Origin: SBAX01 sp043806315
GTDB lineage: Bacteria > Planctomycetota > Phycisphaerae > UBA1845
Assembly (NCBI GenBank): GCA_043806315.1
Contig: JAZDHF010000011.1
Coordinates: 1 to 47,257 of the forward strand
Length of the DNA stretch: 47,257 nucleotides
Direction: 5' to 3'
Positions within the stretch are counted from its first letter, which is position 1. Every line of letters starts with the position of its first letter. Under the pieces are notes generated by a model. It had not been told where the DNA came from, did no database searches, and saw only the letters and a list, made by a program, of their open reading frames with translations. Shown in pieces: positions 23,383-32,843 of the stretch. A program made the translations under genes and the position numbers.

Positions 23383-25893
23383 TCATGTCGCTCCTGCGCC
23401 GCTTGACTCACTCGACCGCCGCGGCTCGGGCTCGTCGGCCTCGCACAAACCGTCCTCACCCGGGTATTGCCACCCCGGCAGATGCACATTCGTACAGCGG
23501 TAGTCCATCGGCTGGGCTTTGGCTCGGCGATCGAGCAAGGCCAGCAGTGCCGTACGGATAAATGGATTTTTTTGGGGATTGAAGACTTCTCCGGTTTCCC
23601 GAGCAAGGGCCTCGTCGTCGGCGCCGCGAGCGAGTTGGAGCTTGAACAAGGCCCGCGAGTACGGTCCGTCCTTGGCCATACTCCGCGCCCGGTCGTAGCC
23701 GCGGCGAAGCGCTTCCCATTCGTCATCGAAGACGCCGTTGCACAACCCCACCTGATATGCGCGGTCGGCCGTCAAACCCTGATCGAACAGTTCAAAGATC
23801 ACGGAATCCCCAAGTCCCAGCCGCTTCAGCTCTCCCGCCGCGGCAAAGCCCGGCAGAATCGCGTAGTCCAATTCCGGCTGGTTGTACGTGCTCTTCTGTT
23901 GCCACTGGGACACTCGGTCGACGGGATCGAATACCGGGCCGTATGCGCGCACGTCATATCGTAAATCCAGGAAATAGGTGAACTCCGCACCGCCTCCCCA
24001 TTTCTCGCCGAAAACGCCGAGGGATGCGACGGGGCTTGTCTGCATAAGACGGAAGAGACGGACGGCATTGCGTGTCGTCGCCGCCGCCTCTTCTTCGCTC
24101 AAGGGGACGTAGCCCTTCTCGCGCTCGAACCACCCTCGATTGAACTCCCGTGCATCGGCTCCAAGCATCCGCATTCCCACGCCCGCCGCCGAGAACAAAA
24201 CCGCCCCACAGCGTCCTTCCCGATGAAGCGCAAATATGCGACTGACCGCGTGAGTGAGTTGATCGATATTCGCGCGGGTCCAAACGTTACCCCGCAGCGG
24301 ATTGTTGAAGACGACACTCGCCACACGATCACGGGACGACGGCTCGCAGAACTTCAGGTCCTGGTAGCAGGCGCGGTACTCACCCGTCTGAATGTCCCAC
24401 GCCGCCACCGGCGTGCGATAGTGCCTTCCATATCCCAGAAGGCGAGTGACGTTGCGTTGCTTCAGTTCATGCAGAAGGGACGGCTTACCCTTTCGCGGAC
24501 CACGGTCACCATCCAGATCGAGTATGTCGAGCAGATTCGGGTCTTCGCTGTTTTCATCCTGCGCCCGGCGCACCAACTCGATGAGCCCGTCGATGGTGAG
24601 ATGGGCCGTCAGGGCGTCAAGCGCCTCAATCAAACCGACTTTGTAGCGCAGTCCCGCACGGGTAGAGATATTGATCTGCCCAGGGTCGGCAATGCGGTCC
24701 TGAATCAGATCGAGTGCATACAGGAAAATAGGCAACACGTAGCGGCGAAAGGCCCGCCCGCCCGCATCCGCGGCACAGGCGACGTGCGCAATCGACTCCG
24801 CGCTCTTGATCTTCCCCTCTCGCCGATCGCATTCCGCGGCCTCATAGAGAGACCCGAAGTCCTTACGGGAGATTTCACCGATCGGCGCATACTCCCCGGT
24901 TTGGGGATCGAGGACCGCCTTCGGCGCGGAGCCGGCGTCGCCCCATTCATAGAAACCGCGCCGAGAGGAAGAACTGACGCCGGTCCGTCCGTCGCTCTCC
25001 AGCTTGGCGATCCAGTCCGGGTAATTCCGGCCGCCGCGCGTGTAGAGATTTCGCAGTCGATCGTCGGGCGGCAATGCCTCTCCGAAATGGCGTGCCGACT
25101 CCGTATAGGCCATGTGTCCGGTTTGATCGAGAACTGTAAAGGGGTTAGCGGTGAACAGTTCCCAGATTCCGCCCAGTTGGACGAGGTCGCGCGACGACCG
25201 CACGTCCCACGAAATGATCGCGGCCATAGCCTGAAAAATCGGGTCCGTGATATAACCGTGATGATCGGCATTCAACGCAATGACCGTCTTCTCCAGGATC
25301 TGATCCGCGAACACCACACCAAACGCGAACGTCTCCTGGGAAGCATATTTCCCTCTCATCACATCAATGAGCCGGTTGGCGTCGAAGGGGAAATAGCCAT
25401 GGACCGCGAGGAGCTTCTCGCGGAATACTTCCGAACGGAAAAGCTGGGCTAATTCTTCCGTGGTGTGCGACGAGGTGTTGGAGAAAACGGCCGACAGCCG
25501 CTCGGGATCGACGAGCCGTTCAATGGCTTCAAAGATCTTCGCCTTGATCTCGCGGCGCTCCGTCGCGACTTCCCAGATCAACTCGGCCCGGCGCAGTTCC
25601 TCGTAGGCCTGAGTGTAGGTGATCCGCGATTCCAGCGTCCGTACATCCTCTTCGCGCAGTCGTTGCTCCTCCAAACGTTGGCGCCACGTTGCACAGAACC
25701 TGCTTTTGGCTCGTTCCAGTGCAGCCGCCTGCACGTCGAGGAGAATGACATGGTAATCCGTCTTATTCAGCAAGTCGGCGGCAATTCCTTGTCCCATGAT
25801 TCCAGAGCCGACCACCGCGACACACCGGAGTTCGTTAACTCGCCGAACCGCCGACTCGATCGTTTTGTCCCCGAAGGCAAAGGCACGTTTCAT
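23383..25893 (-). CDS. Fused 3-hydroxyacyl-CoA dehydrogenase / enoyl-CoA hydratase-like protein (HAD-ECH)
   Basis: An 836-residue protein. Residues about 20-205 form the NAD-binding part of 3-hydroxyacyl-CoA dehydrogenase ('VAVVGSGIMGQGIAADLL', 'AVFSNTSSHTTEEL', 'VHGYFPFDANRLIDVMRG'), followed by the helical HAD C-domain (about 210-470). From about 510 on is a crotonase-like domain ('VASVVFNNPLRGNVWT', 'GVGMRMLGADAREF', 'EKWGGGAEFTYFLD', 'PELDYAILPGFAAAGEL'). The order HAD then ECH is the FadN order, the reverse of FadB. It would oxidise and/or hydrate linear CoA esters such as 3-hydroxypimelyl-CoA after ring opening. Last gene of the aromatic operon, 27 bases beyond the thiolase remnant. Confidence 0.85.
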   Translation of the reverse strand: MKRAFAFGDKTIESAVRRVNELRCVAVVGSGIMGQGIAADLLNKTDYHVILLDVQAAALERAKSRFCATWRQRLEEQRLREEDVRTLESRITYTQAYEELRRAELIWEVATERREIKAKIFEAIERLVDPERLSAVFSNTSSHTTEELAQLFRSEVFREKLLAVHGYFPFDANRLIDVMRGKYASQETFAFGVVFADQILEKTVIALNADHHGYITDPIFQAMAAIISWDVRSSRDLVQLGGIWELFTANPFTVLDQTGHMAYTESARHFGEALPPDDRLRNLYTRGGRNYPDWIAKLESDGRTGVSSSSRRGFYEWGDAGSAPKAVLDPQTGEYAPIGEISRKDFGSLYEAAECDRREGKIKSAESIAHVACAADAGGRAFRRYVLPIFLYALDLIQDRIADPGQINISTRAGLRYKVGLIEALDALTAHLTIDGLIELVRRAQDENSEDPNLLDILDLDGDRGPRKGKPSLLHELKQRNVTRLLGYGRHYRTPVAAWDIQTGEYRACYQDLKFCEPSSRDRVASVVFNNPLRGNVWTRANIDQLTHAVSRIFALHREGRCGAVLFSAAGVGMRMLGADAREFNRGWFEREKGYVPLSEEEAAATTRNAVRLFRLMQTSPVASLGVFGEKWGGGAEFTYFLDLRYDVRAYGPVFDPVDRVSQWQQKSTYNQPELDYAILPGFAAAGELKRLGLGDSVIFELFDQGLTADRAYQVGLCNGVFDDEWEALRRGYDRARSMAKDGPYSRALFKLQLARGADDEALARETGEVFNPQKNPFIRTALLALLDRRAKAQPMDYRCTNVHLPGWQYPGEDGLCEADEPEPRRSSESSGAGAT

Positions 25894-25920
25894 CGCTGAA
25901 TGTCCCTCACTGAGCGTTCT

Positions 25921-26175
25921 TTAGGGTTTGTCGGCGTCACGCAGGACGAGGGCTACACCTTGTCCGCCGCCGATGCACACCGCGACGCACCCATAGCGTG
26001 TTTCTCGTCGCTGCATCTCATACATCAGGTCGACGACCAGCCGAGCGCCGATCGCCGCGTCGATCTTCGCCCGATCAATACCGCTGCGGCGAATGTCTTC
26101 GTGCCAGGACTTCACGCCGACCGGCGAACGGGCCCCGCCACACACGACGATATGCGGATAATCGTTCCGCCCCAT
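25921..26175 (-). pseudogene. Internally deleted thiolase remnant
   Basis: An 84-residue frame starting 4 bases after the ligase stop. Its N-terminus resembles the start of a thiolase ('IVVCGGARSPVG'), and the last 42 residues resemble the end of one ('ARLVVDLMYEMQRR', 'RYGCVAVCIGGGQGVALVLR', where the Cys-Gly-Gly-Gly segment holds the second active-site cysteine). The roughly 320 residues that normally lie between, including the nucleophilic cysteine and the GHP histidine, are missing. A full thiolase exists in the same operon at 31620-32825. It is therefore best read as an internally deleted gene copy; it has no frameshift, so a shortened protein could still be made. Confidence 0.65.
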
Positions 26176-26179
26176 GCCT

Positions 26180-29100
26180 TCACGCCCTCTGCATTACCGG
26201 CTGCTGCACGACGACCACCTCATCCGAGGGGTTCACCGAGAAGAGGTCTTCGATCTTGTGTCTGAAATTGGTGAGCGCCGCCTTGCGGACCAGTTTTCCC
26301 GAAGCGGTCAACTCGCCATTGGTCAGCGACGGGTCCCGATCCGCGAGCACCGCACGACGGACCCGCTGATATTTCACCTCGATCATCGGGTTGACCCGTT
26401 CCACCTCCGATGCGAACAAATCTCGAAGCGCGGGGTGTTGTAGGGAGACACCCGCGGGAAGACCTTGTTCTTCGACCCACTCGCGCAGACGAGAAAAGTC
26501 CGGATAGATCAGAGCGCCGACGAAATCCTTTCCGCTGCCCACCGCCAACGCCAGGCGGATGTACGGCGACTCATTGACCAGAATGTTCTCGATCCGCTGG
26601 GGATGGACCTTCTCGCCGGTCGTGAGTTTGAACGCCCCGTCCTTACGCCCCAGAATGCGAAGTCCGTCGCTGGTGAACTCACCCAGGTCGCCGCTGTGAA
26701 ACCAGCCCTCTTCGTCGATGACCTGCGCCGTCGGTTCCTCGTCGTCCAGATACCCGCCCATGACGTTGGGCCCTTTGACCAGAATCTCTTGATCGCTGTT
26801 GAGGCGGACTTTCACTCCCGGAATGGGGAAACCCACGATCCCGCTTCGCCATGCGGCGTCCTTGGTTGTCAACGTGCAGGCCGGCGAGGTCTCGGTCAGC
26901 CCCCATCCTTCGAGCATCGGGATACCGTGCTTGCGGTATGCGGCCTCGACCTGCGCCGGCAGCGGTGCGCCCGCCGTGAATACGAAACGCAGCCGGCCGT
27001 TGAACACCAAGTCCGCGGCCTCCGCATCCGCGCGGCATCGTGTGACCAGTTCGGCGTGAACTCGCGGCACACTGAAGAACAGGGTCGGATTGAATGCCCG
27101 CCAGTTATCGAGCATCCGGTCGATGTCCCGGCCCCGCGAGTCGTCCAGACACAGTTCGCACCCGTGATAGAGCGTCATGAACCGTTCGAGCAGTCCGCCG
27201 AAACTGTGGTGCCACGGCAGATAGCTCAGCACGGCATCGCGCTCGTTCACATCCCAGATGAGGGCCAGGGCCTTTTGTTGGGAAAGCAGGTTTCGGTGAC
27301 AGAGTTTCACGCCCTTGGGCGAGCCCGTCGTACCGGAGGTGTACATTACCATGCACAGATCGTCGGGCTGGACCTCGGCGATCCGTTCGTCCAACTGTTG
27401 TTGGGAGGCGCCTCCCGGCGCGGTCAACGCCGCGAAGTCGATCGCCCCCCACTCCTCACACGCGGCGTCGAAGTCCATGCAGTAGAACCGCTTCACCCAC
27501 GGATACCGGTCGCGCTCGATCTTCTCGAGCTGGTGCATTCCTGAGACCACGATGAATCGCGGGCGAGCGTGACCGATCAGATACGCGGCTTGGTTGGCCG
27601 GATAGCCCGCGAAAATCGGCACGGTCGCCGCCCGGATGCACATGACCGCCAGTTCGAACATGTACATCTCCGGCCGGTTCTCGGAGAGCATCAGGATGCG
27701 GTCGCCGGGGCGAATTCCGGCGTCGAGCAGATGTCGGGCGATCTGCAACGTGGTCCGGGCGAACTGCTCGAAACTCATCGTACATTTGCGATCGCCTTGC
27801 CGGTATCGCAGATAGGCCCGTTCACCCCAACGCCGGGCGCGGTCATTCAGGACGACCCCAAACGACGGCTCAACCTCGCCCAGCGGTAGCGGGTGAATAT
27901 GTTCCTCCGCGACGCGCCGAATGCCGAAGCGATCGTCCAGTCCCTTGGAGGTCGTCTGGCAGTACGCCAGGCACGAGTCGCGCAGCAGCTCCCGCGTCAG
28001 CGTAAACCGCTCATCCGGCGGCATCATCGAGAAGTCGTCGCCCCAGTCGTCGACCCCCGCGCGTCGACGGACCAGATGCGAGGCCACGAAGTACACGATG
28101 TTCGTGGCCAGTTCCTTAATGTGCGAGCATCCCACCCGTCCGCCCACCCGCCGACTGATCTCGCTGAGCACGCCGCGCTCGATCCGCAGACCGACCAGAC
28201 GCTCGGCCACGGACTGCACCTCGCGGCATACCGGGAAAGGAACCCGGATCATATCCAGTCTGCTCCGCGTGATCTGCTCGTCGGGCACGTGGACGTTGAC
28301 CTCCAGCTTGATGAGGTGGTCGTTGTCGAGCATGGTGCCGACGACTACGGCATCCTCCGGACCGGCGTCGAACAACTCCACGCTGATGTTGCGTTGTGCG
28401 GCCAGTTTCATGGTTTGTGCTCCCGTGGATCCACCTTGGGGCGACCGATCGCGAAAACGAATCGCCCGCGCCATCGAGGCTTGAACCTCGCGTCGCAGCC
28501 TCCGAAAGAGGGCCTCCTCTTCCTTCAACCCGACCTTCGCGGCGTAGTGGGCGAGCGGCGTGAGGATCCATTCTTCATTGGAAAACAGCTTGACGTCCCT
28601 AAACCCCCGGGCGAGCGCGGCGCGGAACTGCTTGAGCGAGCTGGTCACGTGACCGGCGTGGGCGAGGATGGTGTCGCGGTGCTTCGCCCAGACGCTCTCA
28701 AAGAGTACGTCGCTGGGATACGCACCCGCGGCCTTGCCCACGTCAAACACCGCCCGCGCGACCTGCTGGACGAACTGCGTTTTCGACTCATCCTTGCACA
28801 GATCCCCCATCCGCAAGTCGATGAGTTCGCCGTCCGGTTTGACGGTGTGGATCAGACCGCCGACGTTGATGACGATCGAGATCATCGCCTTGTCGAACTC
28901 GATCCGCGTCCCCGGCACCCCGCGGACATGCGTGAAGGGGTAGCCGTGTGCCGACAGAATGCTCTCGATCCGCTCCCGTTCCCGGTCCCCGCCGCCGGCG
29001 AACACGATGGAGCCTTTTCGCTCCAGCACATAGACCGTCTCCGCCCCGTAGCCGCGCCGGTCGCCCGCCTGAAGCGAGATTCCCCGCACCACGCGATCCA

Positions 29101-29590
29101 TCAACGCCTCAACCACCGGCGGCGTCACCCCCGGCAGACGTTCCATCAACAGCGAGGCGTGAAGCTGCTCATCGAAGATGCGCAGCGCCTCCTCAAAGAG
29201 AACGCCGTTCGGGGGCAGAAGCAGGATCGGCACGTTGCCGCGTACGTCGTCCGCGCTGCGCAGCCGCCCTCGTTCGGCCAGACTTTCCAGGAATCGAACC
29301 ACCTCCGCGGTGAAGTCGCCAAGCTGATCAGGGTTGCAACACACCAGAAGCAATTCGGGCATCTGCTCCCGTGCGTCGGCCTCCAAGAGATTGGCGGCGA
29401 TCTTGCCCCGTAGCGGCACCATCCGCAGCGCGTCGCCGTCCACCAGCTTCAGCGCCCCGGCCTCCTTGAGTAGACCGGTGATCCCGTCGCCGCTGCGACC
29501 GATGAATCGCTCCGCCCCGGCATGGACGAAAAACGCTACGCCCAACGCGCCGGGTGGGTGGACGCCGAGTTCGCCGCTACGCAACGCCAT
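26180..29590 (-). CDS. Three-part fusion: unknown Rossmann-like part, DUF2889, AMP-forming acyl-CoA ligase
   Basis: A 1136-residue protein with ATG at 29590 and GGAG 8 nt upstream. Residues 1-390 are unlike any family I can name for sure; the pattern ('LLLVCCNPDQLGDFTAEVV', 'AGGGDRERERIESIL', 'MISIVINVGG') suggests a Rossmann-type oxidoreductase fold such as ketopantoate-reductase relatives. Residues about 395-545 match DUF2889 ('FPVCREVQSVAERLVGLRI', 'VGCSHIKELATNIVY'), a domain often met in aromatic or steroid catabolism. Residues about 575-1136 are an ANL acyl-CoA synthetase: 'YTSGTTGSPKGVKLCHRN' (750-767), 'GWGLTETSPAC', 'HSGDLGEF', 'ILGRKDGAFKLTTGEKVHPQ', terminal 'LTASGKLVRKA' with the catalytic Lys. 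It would activate an aromatic or alicyclic acid to its CoA ester. Function of the fusion is unknown. Confidence 0.8.
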   Translation of the reverse strand: MALRSGELGVHPPGALGVAFFVHAGAERFIGRSGDGITGLLKEAGALKLVDGDALRMVPLRGKIAANLLEADAREQMPELLLVCCNPDQLGDFTAEVVRFLESLAERGRLRSADDVRGNVPILLLPPNGVLFEEALRIFDEQLHASLLMERLPGVTPPVVEALMDRVVRGISLQAGDRRGYGAETVYVLERKGSIVFAGGGDRERERIESILSAHGYPFTHVRGVPGTRIEFDKAMISIVINVGGLIHTVKPDGELIDLRMGDLCKDESKTQFVQQVARAVFDVGKAAGAYPSDVLFESVWAKHRDTILAHAGHVTSSLKQFRAALARGFRDVKLFSNEEWILTPLAHYAAKVGLKEEEALFRRLRREVQASMARAIRFRDRSPQGGSTGAQTMKLAAQRNISVELFDAGPEDAVVVGTMLDNDHLIKLEVNVHVPDEQITRSRLDMIRVPFPVCREVQSVAERLVGLRIERGVLSEISRRVGGRVGCSHIKELATNIVYFVASHLVRRRAGVDDWGDDFSMMPPDERFTLTRELLRDSCLAYCQTTSKGLDDRFGIRRVAEEHIHPLPLGEVEPSFGVVLNDRARRWGERAYLRYRQGDRKCTMSFEQFARTTLQIARHLLDAGIRPGDRILMLSENRPEMYMFELAVMCIRAATVPIFAGYPANQAAYLIGHARPRFIVVSGMHQLEKIERDRYPWVKRFYCMDFDAACEEWGAIDFAALTAPGGASQQQLDERIAEVQPDDLCMVMYTSGTTGSPKGVKLCHRNLLSQQKALALIWDVNERDAVLSYLPWHHSFGGLLERFMTLYHGCELCLDDSRGRDIDRMLDNWRAFNPTLFFSVPRVHAELVTRCRADAEAADLVFNGRLRFVFTAGAPLPAQVEAAYRKHGIPMLEGWGLTETSPACTLTTKDAAWRSGIVGFPIPGVKVRLNSDQEILVKGPNVMGGYLDDEEPTAQVIDEEGWFHSGDLGEFTSDGLRILGRKDGAFKLTTGEKVHPQRIENILVNESPYIRLALAVGSGKDFVGALIYPDFSRLREWVEEQGLPAGVSLQHPALRDLFASEVERVNPMIEVKYQRVRRAVLADRDPSLTNGELTASGKLVRKAALTNFRHKIEDLFSVNPSDEVVVVQQPVMQRA

Positions 29591-29771
29591 CAGTCAGACT
29601 CCAGGCCCGCGGCGGCCACCGTCTCCCGCGCCTTCGAGATTCACAAAGTAATCCCGCAGCAAGGCTCTGAGCCGCTCCCGTGCCTGAATCTCAACTCGCT
29701 TGACCGCCACCGTCACAGTACAATCCCTGCCCCACGGGGGCGTCTCTCCTGCAAGCCGCAATTGACGCTCG

Positions 29772-29808
29772 ACAAATTGACAATCGGCAATGGGCAATCA
29801 CTCAATCT
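29772..29808. repeat. Short ATTGCCG-type repeat after a stop codon
   Basis: Reading the minus strand, directly after the Had-like stop codon come consecutive 7-mers: ATTGCCC, ATTGCCG, ATTGTCA, then ATTTG. The same segment 'GATTGTCA(A)TTTG' appears right after the stop codon of the SDR gene at 32844-32861. This is a minor, partly eroded dispersed repeat. Confidence 0.55.
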
Positions 29809-30831
29809 CTAGGGAATAACAATGGACCTCAATGACACTCCCTCTTTCATCACGTCGAATGCTTTCGCCAGTTGTTCCAGCGGGAATCGATGGGTCACCT
29901 GCCGCTTGATGTCGATCTTCCCCTGTTCGACCATGCGGATCAGCGGTGCATAATCCAATGGCCGGCAGCCCAACGATCCGACGATCTCGATTTCTTTGAA
30001 CATGATCTTGCCGGCCACAAGGGAAACGGCCTCGTGGGTGTATCCGACGACGCAGAGCCGTCCGCCCACGCGCACGCATTCGAACGCCTCCTCGATCGTC
30101 TTCGGGTTCCCGATCACTTCCATGGCGATGTCGGCCCCGCCGCCGGTGAGCTTTTTGACCTCTTTGCTCACGCGTTCGACTTTGGACGCATTGATGACCT
30201 TGGCCGCACCGAATTCGCTCGCCCAAGCGAGCTTGCGATCGTTGATGTCCACGGCAATGACGTACCCGCCCGCCGCCGCCGCAAGCTGCACCGCATTGAT
30301 TCCCACCCCTCCACAGCCGAAGATCACCACACTGTCGCCCGGCTGTACCCGCGCTCGATTCTTCACTGCGTGATAGGGCGTGGATGTGGCGTCGGCGATG
30401 ATCGACGCCTCCTCCAGCGGCAGGGATGCGGGCAGTTCCAACAGGTCCTTTGCGGGAACGGCCACATACTCCGCATACGCACCGTCAATGTGGTTGCCAA
30501 GCATGGTCATGTTCGCGCAAATATTCTCCCGCCCCATCCGGCAGTACGCGCATTTCCCGCACGTAAGCACAGCCGGAATCAGTACACGCTGCCCTTTGCT
30601 CAGGGCGCGGACTTCGGCCCCGACTTCCTCCACGATTCCCGAAGCCTCGTGACCTAGCACGATCGGCGGCTTCTTGAATGTCGGCACTCCATGCTCGAGA
30701 TAGTGCAAATCGGTGTGGCACACGCCGCACGCGGCCACTTTCACCAGCACCTGATCCGATCCGATCTTGGGTCGGGGAATCTCCTCGATCTTCAGTCCGA
30801 CCCCCGCACCGTGAAATACAGCCGCTTTCAT
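29809..30831 (-). CDS. had: Zn-dependent dehydrogenase, candidate 6-hydroxycyclohex-1-ene-1-carbonyl-CoA dehydrogenase
   Basis: A 340-residue medium-chain dehydrogenase. The catalytic zinc ligands are expected at Cys35 or Cys38 with His61/Glu62 ('CGVCHTD', 'LGHEASG'), and the structural zinc at Cys91, 94, 97 and 105 ('CGKCAYCRMGRENIC'). NAD-binding 'GDSVVIFGCGGVGI' begins at about residue 164. The segment 'MLGNHIDGAYAEYVAVPA' and 'IADATSTPYHAV' follow the pattern of Had from the benzoyl-CoA pathway. That enzyme oxidises the 6-hydroxy group so that the ring can be cut by Oah. Immediate neighbours Dch-like and Oah-like genes in the same operon support this reading. Substrate has not been shown. 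Confidence 0.75.
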   Translation of the reverse strand: MKAAVFHGAGVGLKIEEIPRPKIGSDQVLVKVAACGVCHTDLHYLEHGVPTFKKPPIVLGHEASGIVEEVGAEVRALSKGQRVLIPAVLTCGKCAYCRMGRENICANMTMLGNHIDGAYAEYVAVPAKDLLELPASLPLEEASIIADATSTPYHAVKNRARVQPGDSVVIFGCGGVGINAVQLAAAAGGYVIAVDINDRKLAWASEFGAAKVINASKVERVSKEVKKLTGGGADIAMEVIGNPKTIEEAFECVRVGGRLCVVGYTHEAVSLVAGKIMFKEIEIVGSLGCRPLDYAPLIRMVEQGKIDIKRQVTHRFPLEQLAKAFDVMKEGVSLRSIVIP

Positions 30832-30849
30832 AGGTTCACTCTTTTCTTG

Positions 30850-31620
30850 CTATGCGTGTTTCCATTGCGGTGGTCGCTTTTCCATAAACGCCGCAATTCC
30901 CTCATGGGCGTCCGACAGCTTCATCAACTCGTCGAGGTACAGTCGCTCCGTCCGCTCCAGGTGCGACATCATCTCATCGCGTGACAAAAGCGTCGTCGCC
31001 CGCTTAGCCAATCGCACGACCGGACGCGAAAGTTTGCGGATGTTCCCCAAGTATCCGTCCACCCGTGCCTCGAATTCCTCCGCAGGGTACACCTGATTCA
31101 CCAGTCCGATGCGATGCGCCTCGGCCGCGTCGATCGTCGTTCCCAATGCGGCGAGTTCAATCGCTTTCTTAATCCCGATCTGCGGCGGGAACATCACTGC
31201 CGCCACGGGCGGAAATACGCCTACCTGCACTTCCGGCAAGGCGAACTTCGCCCGCTCCGACGCCAGGACGATGTCGCAGAAACAAGCCAGTTCACATCCT
31301 CCGCCCAGCGCCGCGCCCTGAACGGCCGCGATGGTCAGTGCGTCAGTGGCGGCCAATTTCCGAAAGATGCCGTGAAACAGGCGGATCATTTCGCCGACGC
31401 GGTCCGCGGTGTGATCGGCCACGTCCACGCCGGCGCTGAACGCCTTGCCTGAACCGCGTATAAGCAGCGCCGCCGTATCGTTGCGCGTCAAAACGTTTTC
31501 TAACAGGCCGTTAAGCTCGGTCATCATGGGAACGTTTAGGACGTTGAGCGGCGGGCGGTCCAAGGTGATCGTGGCTAACCCCTCGGCGATCTCCAATTTG
31601 ACGTGTTTTTCGTTGCTCAT
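30850..31620 (-). CDS. dch: Crotonase-family hydratase, candidate cyclohexa-1,5-diene-1-carbonyl-CoA hydratase
   Basis: A 256-residue crotonase-fold protein starting with ATG at 31620. That codon overlaps the thiolase stop by one base (TGATG); a longer frame upstream runs through the thiolase gene and is not used. It has 'ITLDRPPLNVLNVPMM', 'AFSAGVDVADHTADRVGEMI', 'LGGGCELACFCDIVLA', and the region 'FALPEVQVGVFPPVAAVMFP'. The 'SAGVDVADH' spacing with 'DRVGEMIRLFHG' and 'PEVQVGVF(P)P' follows the Dch pattern, unlike FadB-type hydratases. The expected role is addition of water to the cyclic dienoyl-CoA made by ring reduction. Translationally coupled to the thiolase. Confidence 0.78.
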   Translation of the reverse strand: MSNEKHVKLEIAEGLATITLDRPPLNVLNVPMMTELNGLLENVLTRNDTAALLIRGSGKAFSAGVDVADHTADRVGEMIRLFHGIFRKLAATDALTIAAVQGAALGGGCELACFCDIVLASERAKFALPEVQVGVFPPVAAVMFPPQIGIKKAIELAALGTTIDAAEAHRIGLVNQVYPAEEFEARVDGYLGNIRKLSRPVVRLAKRATTLLSRDEMMSHLERTERLYLDELMKLSDAHEGIAAFMEKRPPQWKHA

Positions 31621-32825
31621 CAGCCCTTCTCCCGCTTGATGATGAGGGCCATGCTTACACCCCCGCCGCCGCAGATGGCCGCAATGCCCAGCTCTCCCCC
31701 GGTTCGCTTCAGTGCCCCGTAGAGAGTCAGCACAATTCGCGCTCCGCTGATTCCGGTGGGGTGTCCTAGGGCGATCGCCCCGCCGTGGACGTTTAGCTTG
31801 GCGCGGTCCCATTTCAATACCCGCTCGTTGGCCAGAACCTGAACGGCGAATGCTTCATTCACCTCGATCAAGTCCATGTCACCGAGTGACATTCCCGTCC
31901 GCTTAAGGGCCGCGGGGATCGACACGCCCGGTCCTTCGCCCATTGTGCTCGGCTCGACCGCCACGCACGAATAGGCCACCAACGAAAACAGCGGATTAGC
32001 CCCAAGCGACTTGGCGTGCTCGCGCGATGTCAAAACAATGGCGGTCGCCCCATCGGACATCCCGCAGGCATTGCCCGCAGTCACCGAGCCATCCTTCTTG
32101 AATGCCGGTTTCAGCTTGCCCATTTGTTCCACGGAGGTGTCCGAGCGGATCGTTTCGTCCTTGGTGAACAGGAGGGTCGGCTCCTTGTCCTTGGCCGGTA
32201 CCTGAACGGGAATGATCTCATTGTCAAACCAGCCGCTGGATTGCGCCTTGGCGGCCTTATGGTGGCTCTCGACCGCGACTTGATCCTGCTCCTGCCGCGT
32301 GATCTTGTACTTATCGACCAGGTTCTCGGCGGTGGCGCCCATTCCCATATTGCACAAGGGATCGATGCTGTCCGACCAACCGTCCAGCAGTGTGCGATCC
32401 CCCATCTTGAATCCCGACCAGCGGCAGTCCTTGAGCAGATAGGGAATGGTGCTCATGCTATCCATTCCGCCGACGACGGCAGTCTTGATGTCTCCGAGTC
32501 TGATCGCCTGGGAGGCAGTGACGATGCAGCGCATTCCTGACGGACAGGCCATGTTGATGGTTTGGACCGGGACGGAAACCGGAATGCCCGCACGGATTGC
32601 CGCAGTGCGGGCTGGATTAGGCCCATTGCCGGCCTGCCGGCAACTTCCGAAAGTTACATCGTCAATGCCGTCACCCGCGACGCCGGCCCGTTGCAATGCC
32701 GCACGGATGGCCGCCGCCCCAAGATCATAGGAGGCAATGTCTTTCAGGGTTCCGCCGAAGCGCCCCATAGGGGTCCGCACCGCACTGATTGCCACAATAT
32801 CGCTGAGTTCCACGGTTCTCTCCAT
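31620..32825 (-). CDS. Thiolase (acetyl-CoA C-acyltransferase)
   Basis: A 401-residue thiolase. The N-terminal 'VAISAVRTPMGRFGG' is typical. The nucleophilic cysteine is Cys94 in 'NMACPSGMRCI', where the usual form is CGSG. The His and second Cys are in 'HGGAIALGHPTGISGARI' and 'AAICGGGGVSMALI'. It would cleave 3-oxoacyl-CoA, such as 3-oxopimelyl-CoA, to acetyl-CoA and a shortened acyl-CoA. The ATG at 32825 has AGGGG close upstream; the GTG at 32813 is an alternative with GGAGA at good spacing, as the first 4 residues precede the conserved strand. It is coupled to the Dch-like gene downstream. Confidence 0.92.
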   Translation of the reverse strand: MERTVELSDIVAISAVRTPMGRFGGTLKDIASYDLGAAAIRAALQRAGVAGDGIDDVTFGSCRQAGNGPNPARTAAIRAGIPVSVPVQTINMACPSGMRCIVTASQAIRLGDIKTAVVGGMDSMSTIPYLLKDCRWSGFKMGDRTLLDGWSDSIDPLCNMGMGATAENLVDKYKITRQEQDQVAVESHHKAAKAQSSGWFDNEIIPVQVPAKDKEPTLLFTKDETIRSDTSVEQMGKLKPAFKKDGSVTAGNACGMSDGATAIVLTSREHAKSLGANPLFSLVAYSCVAVEPSTMGEGPGVSIPAALKRTGMSLGDMDLIEVNEAFAVQVLANERVLKWDRAKLNVHGGAIALGHPTGISGARIVLTLYGALKRTGGELGIAAICGGGGVSMALIIKREKG

Positions 32826-32843
32826 GTGCCCCTGACACTAGAC

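Noticed and set aside
24223..25452. Long open frame antisense to the HAD-ECH gene
   Set aside because: The minus-strand protein has complete dehydrogenase and crotonase motifs; the plus frame has none.
27893..29413. Long open frame antisense to the ligase fusion
   Set aside because: It is His/Arg-rich shadow content opposite clear DUF2889 and other coding segments.
30850..31812. Longer Dch-like start upstream of 31620
   Set aside because: The extension overlaps the thiolase end in another frame and is Arg-rich; the TGATG coupling at 31620 gives the natural start.
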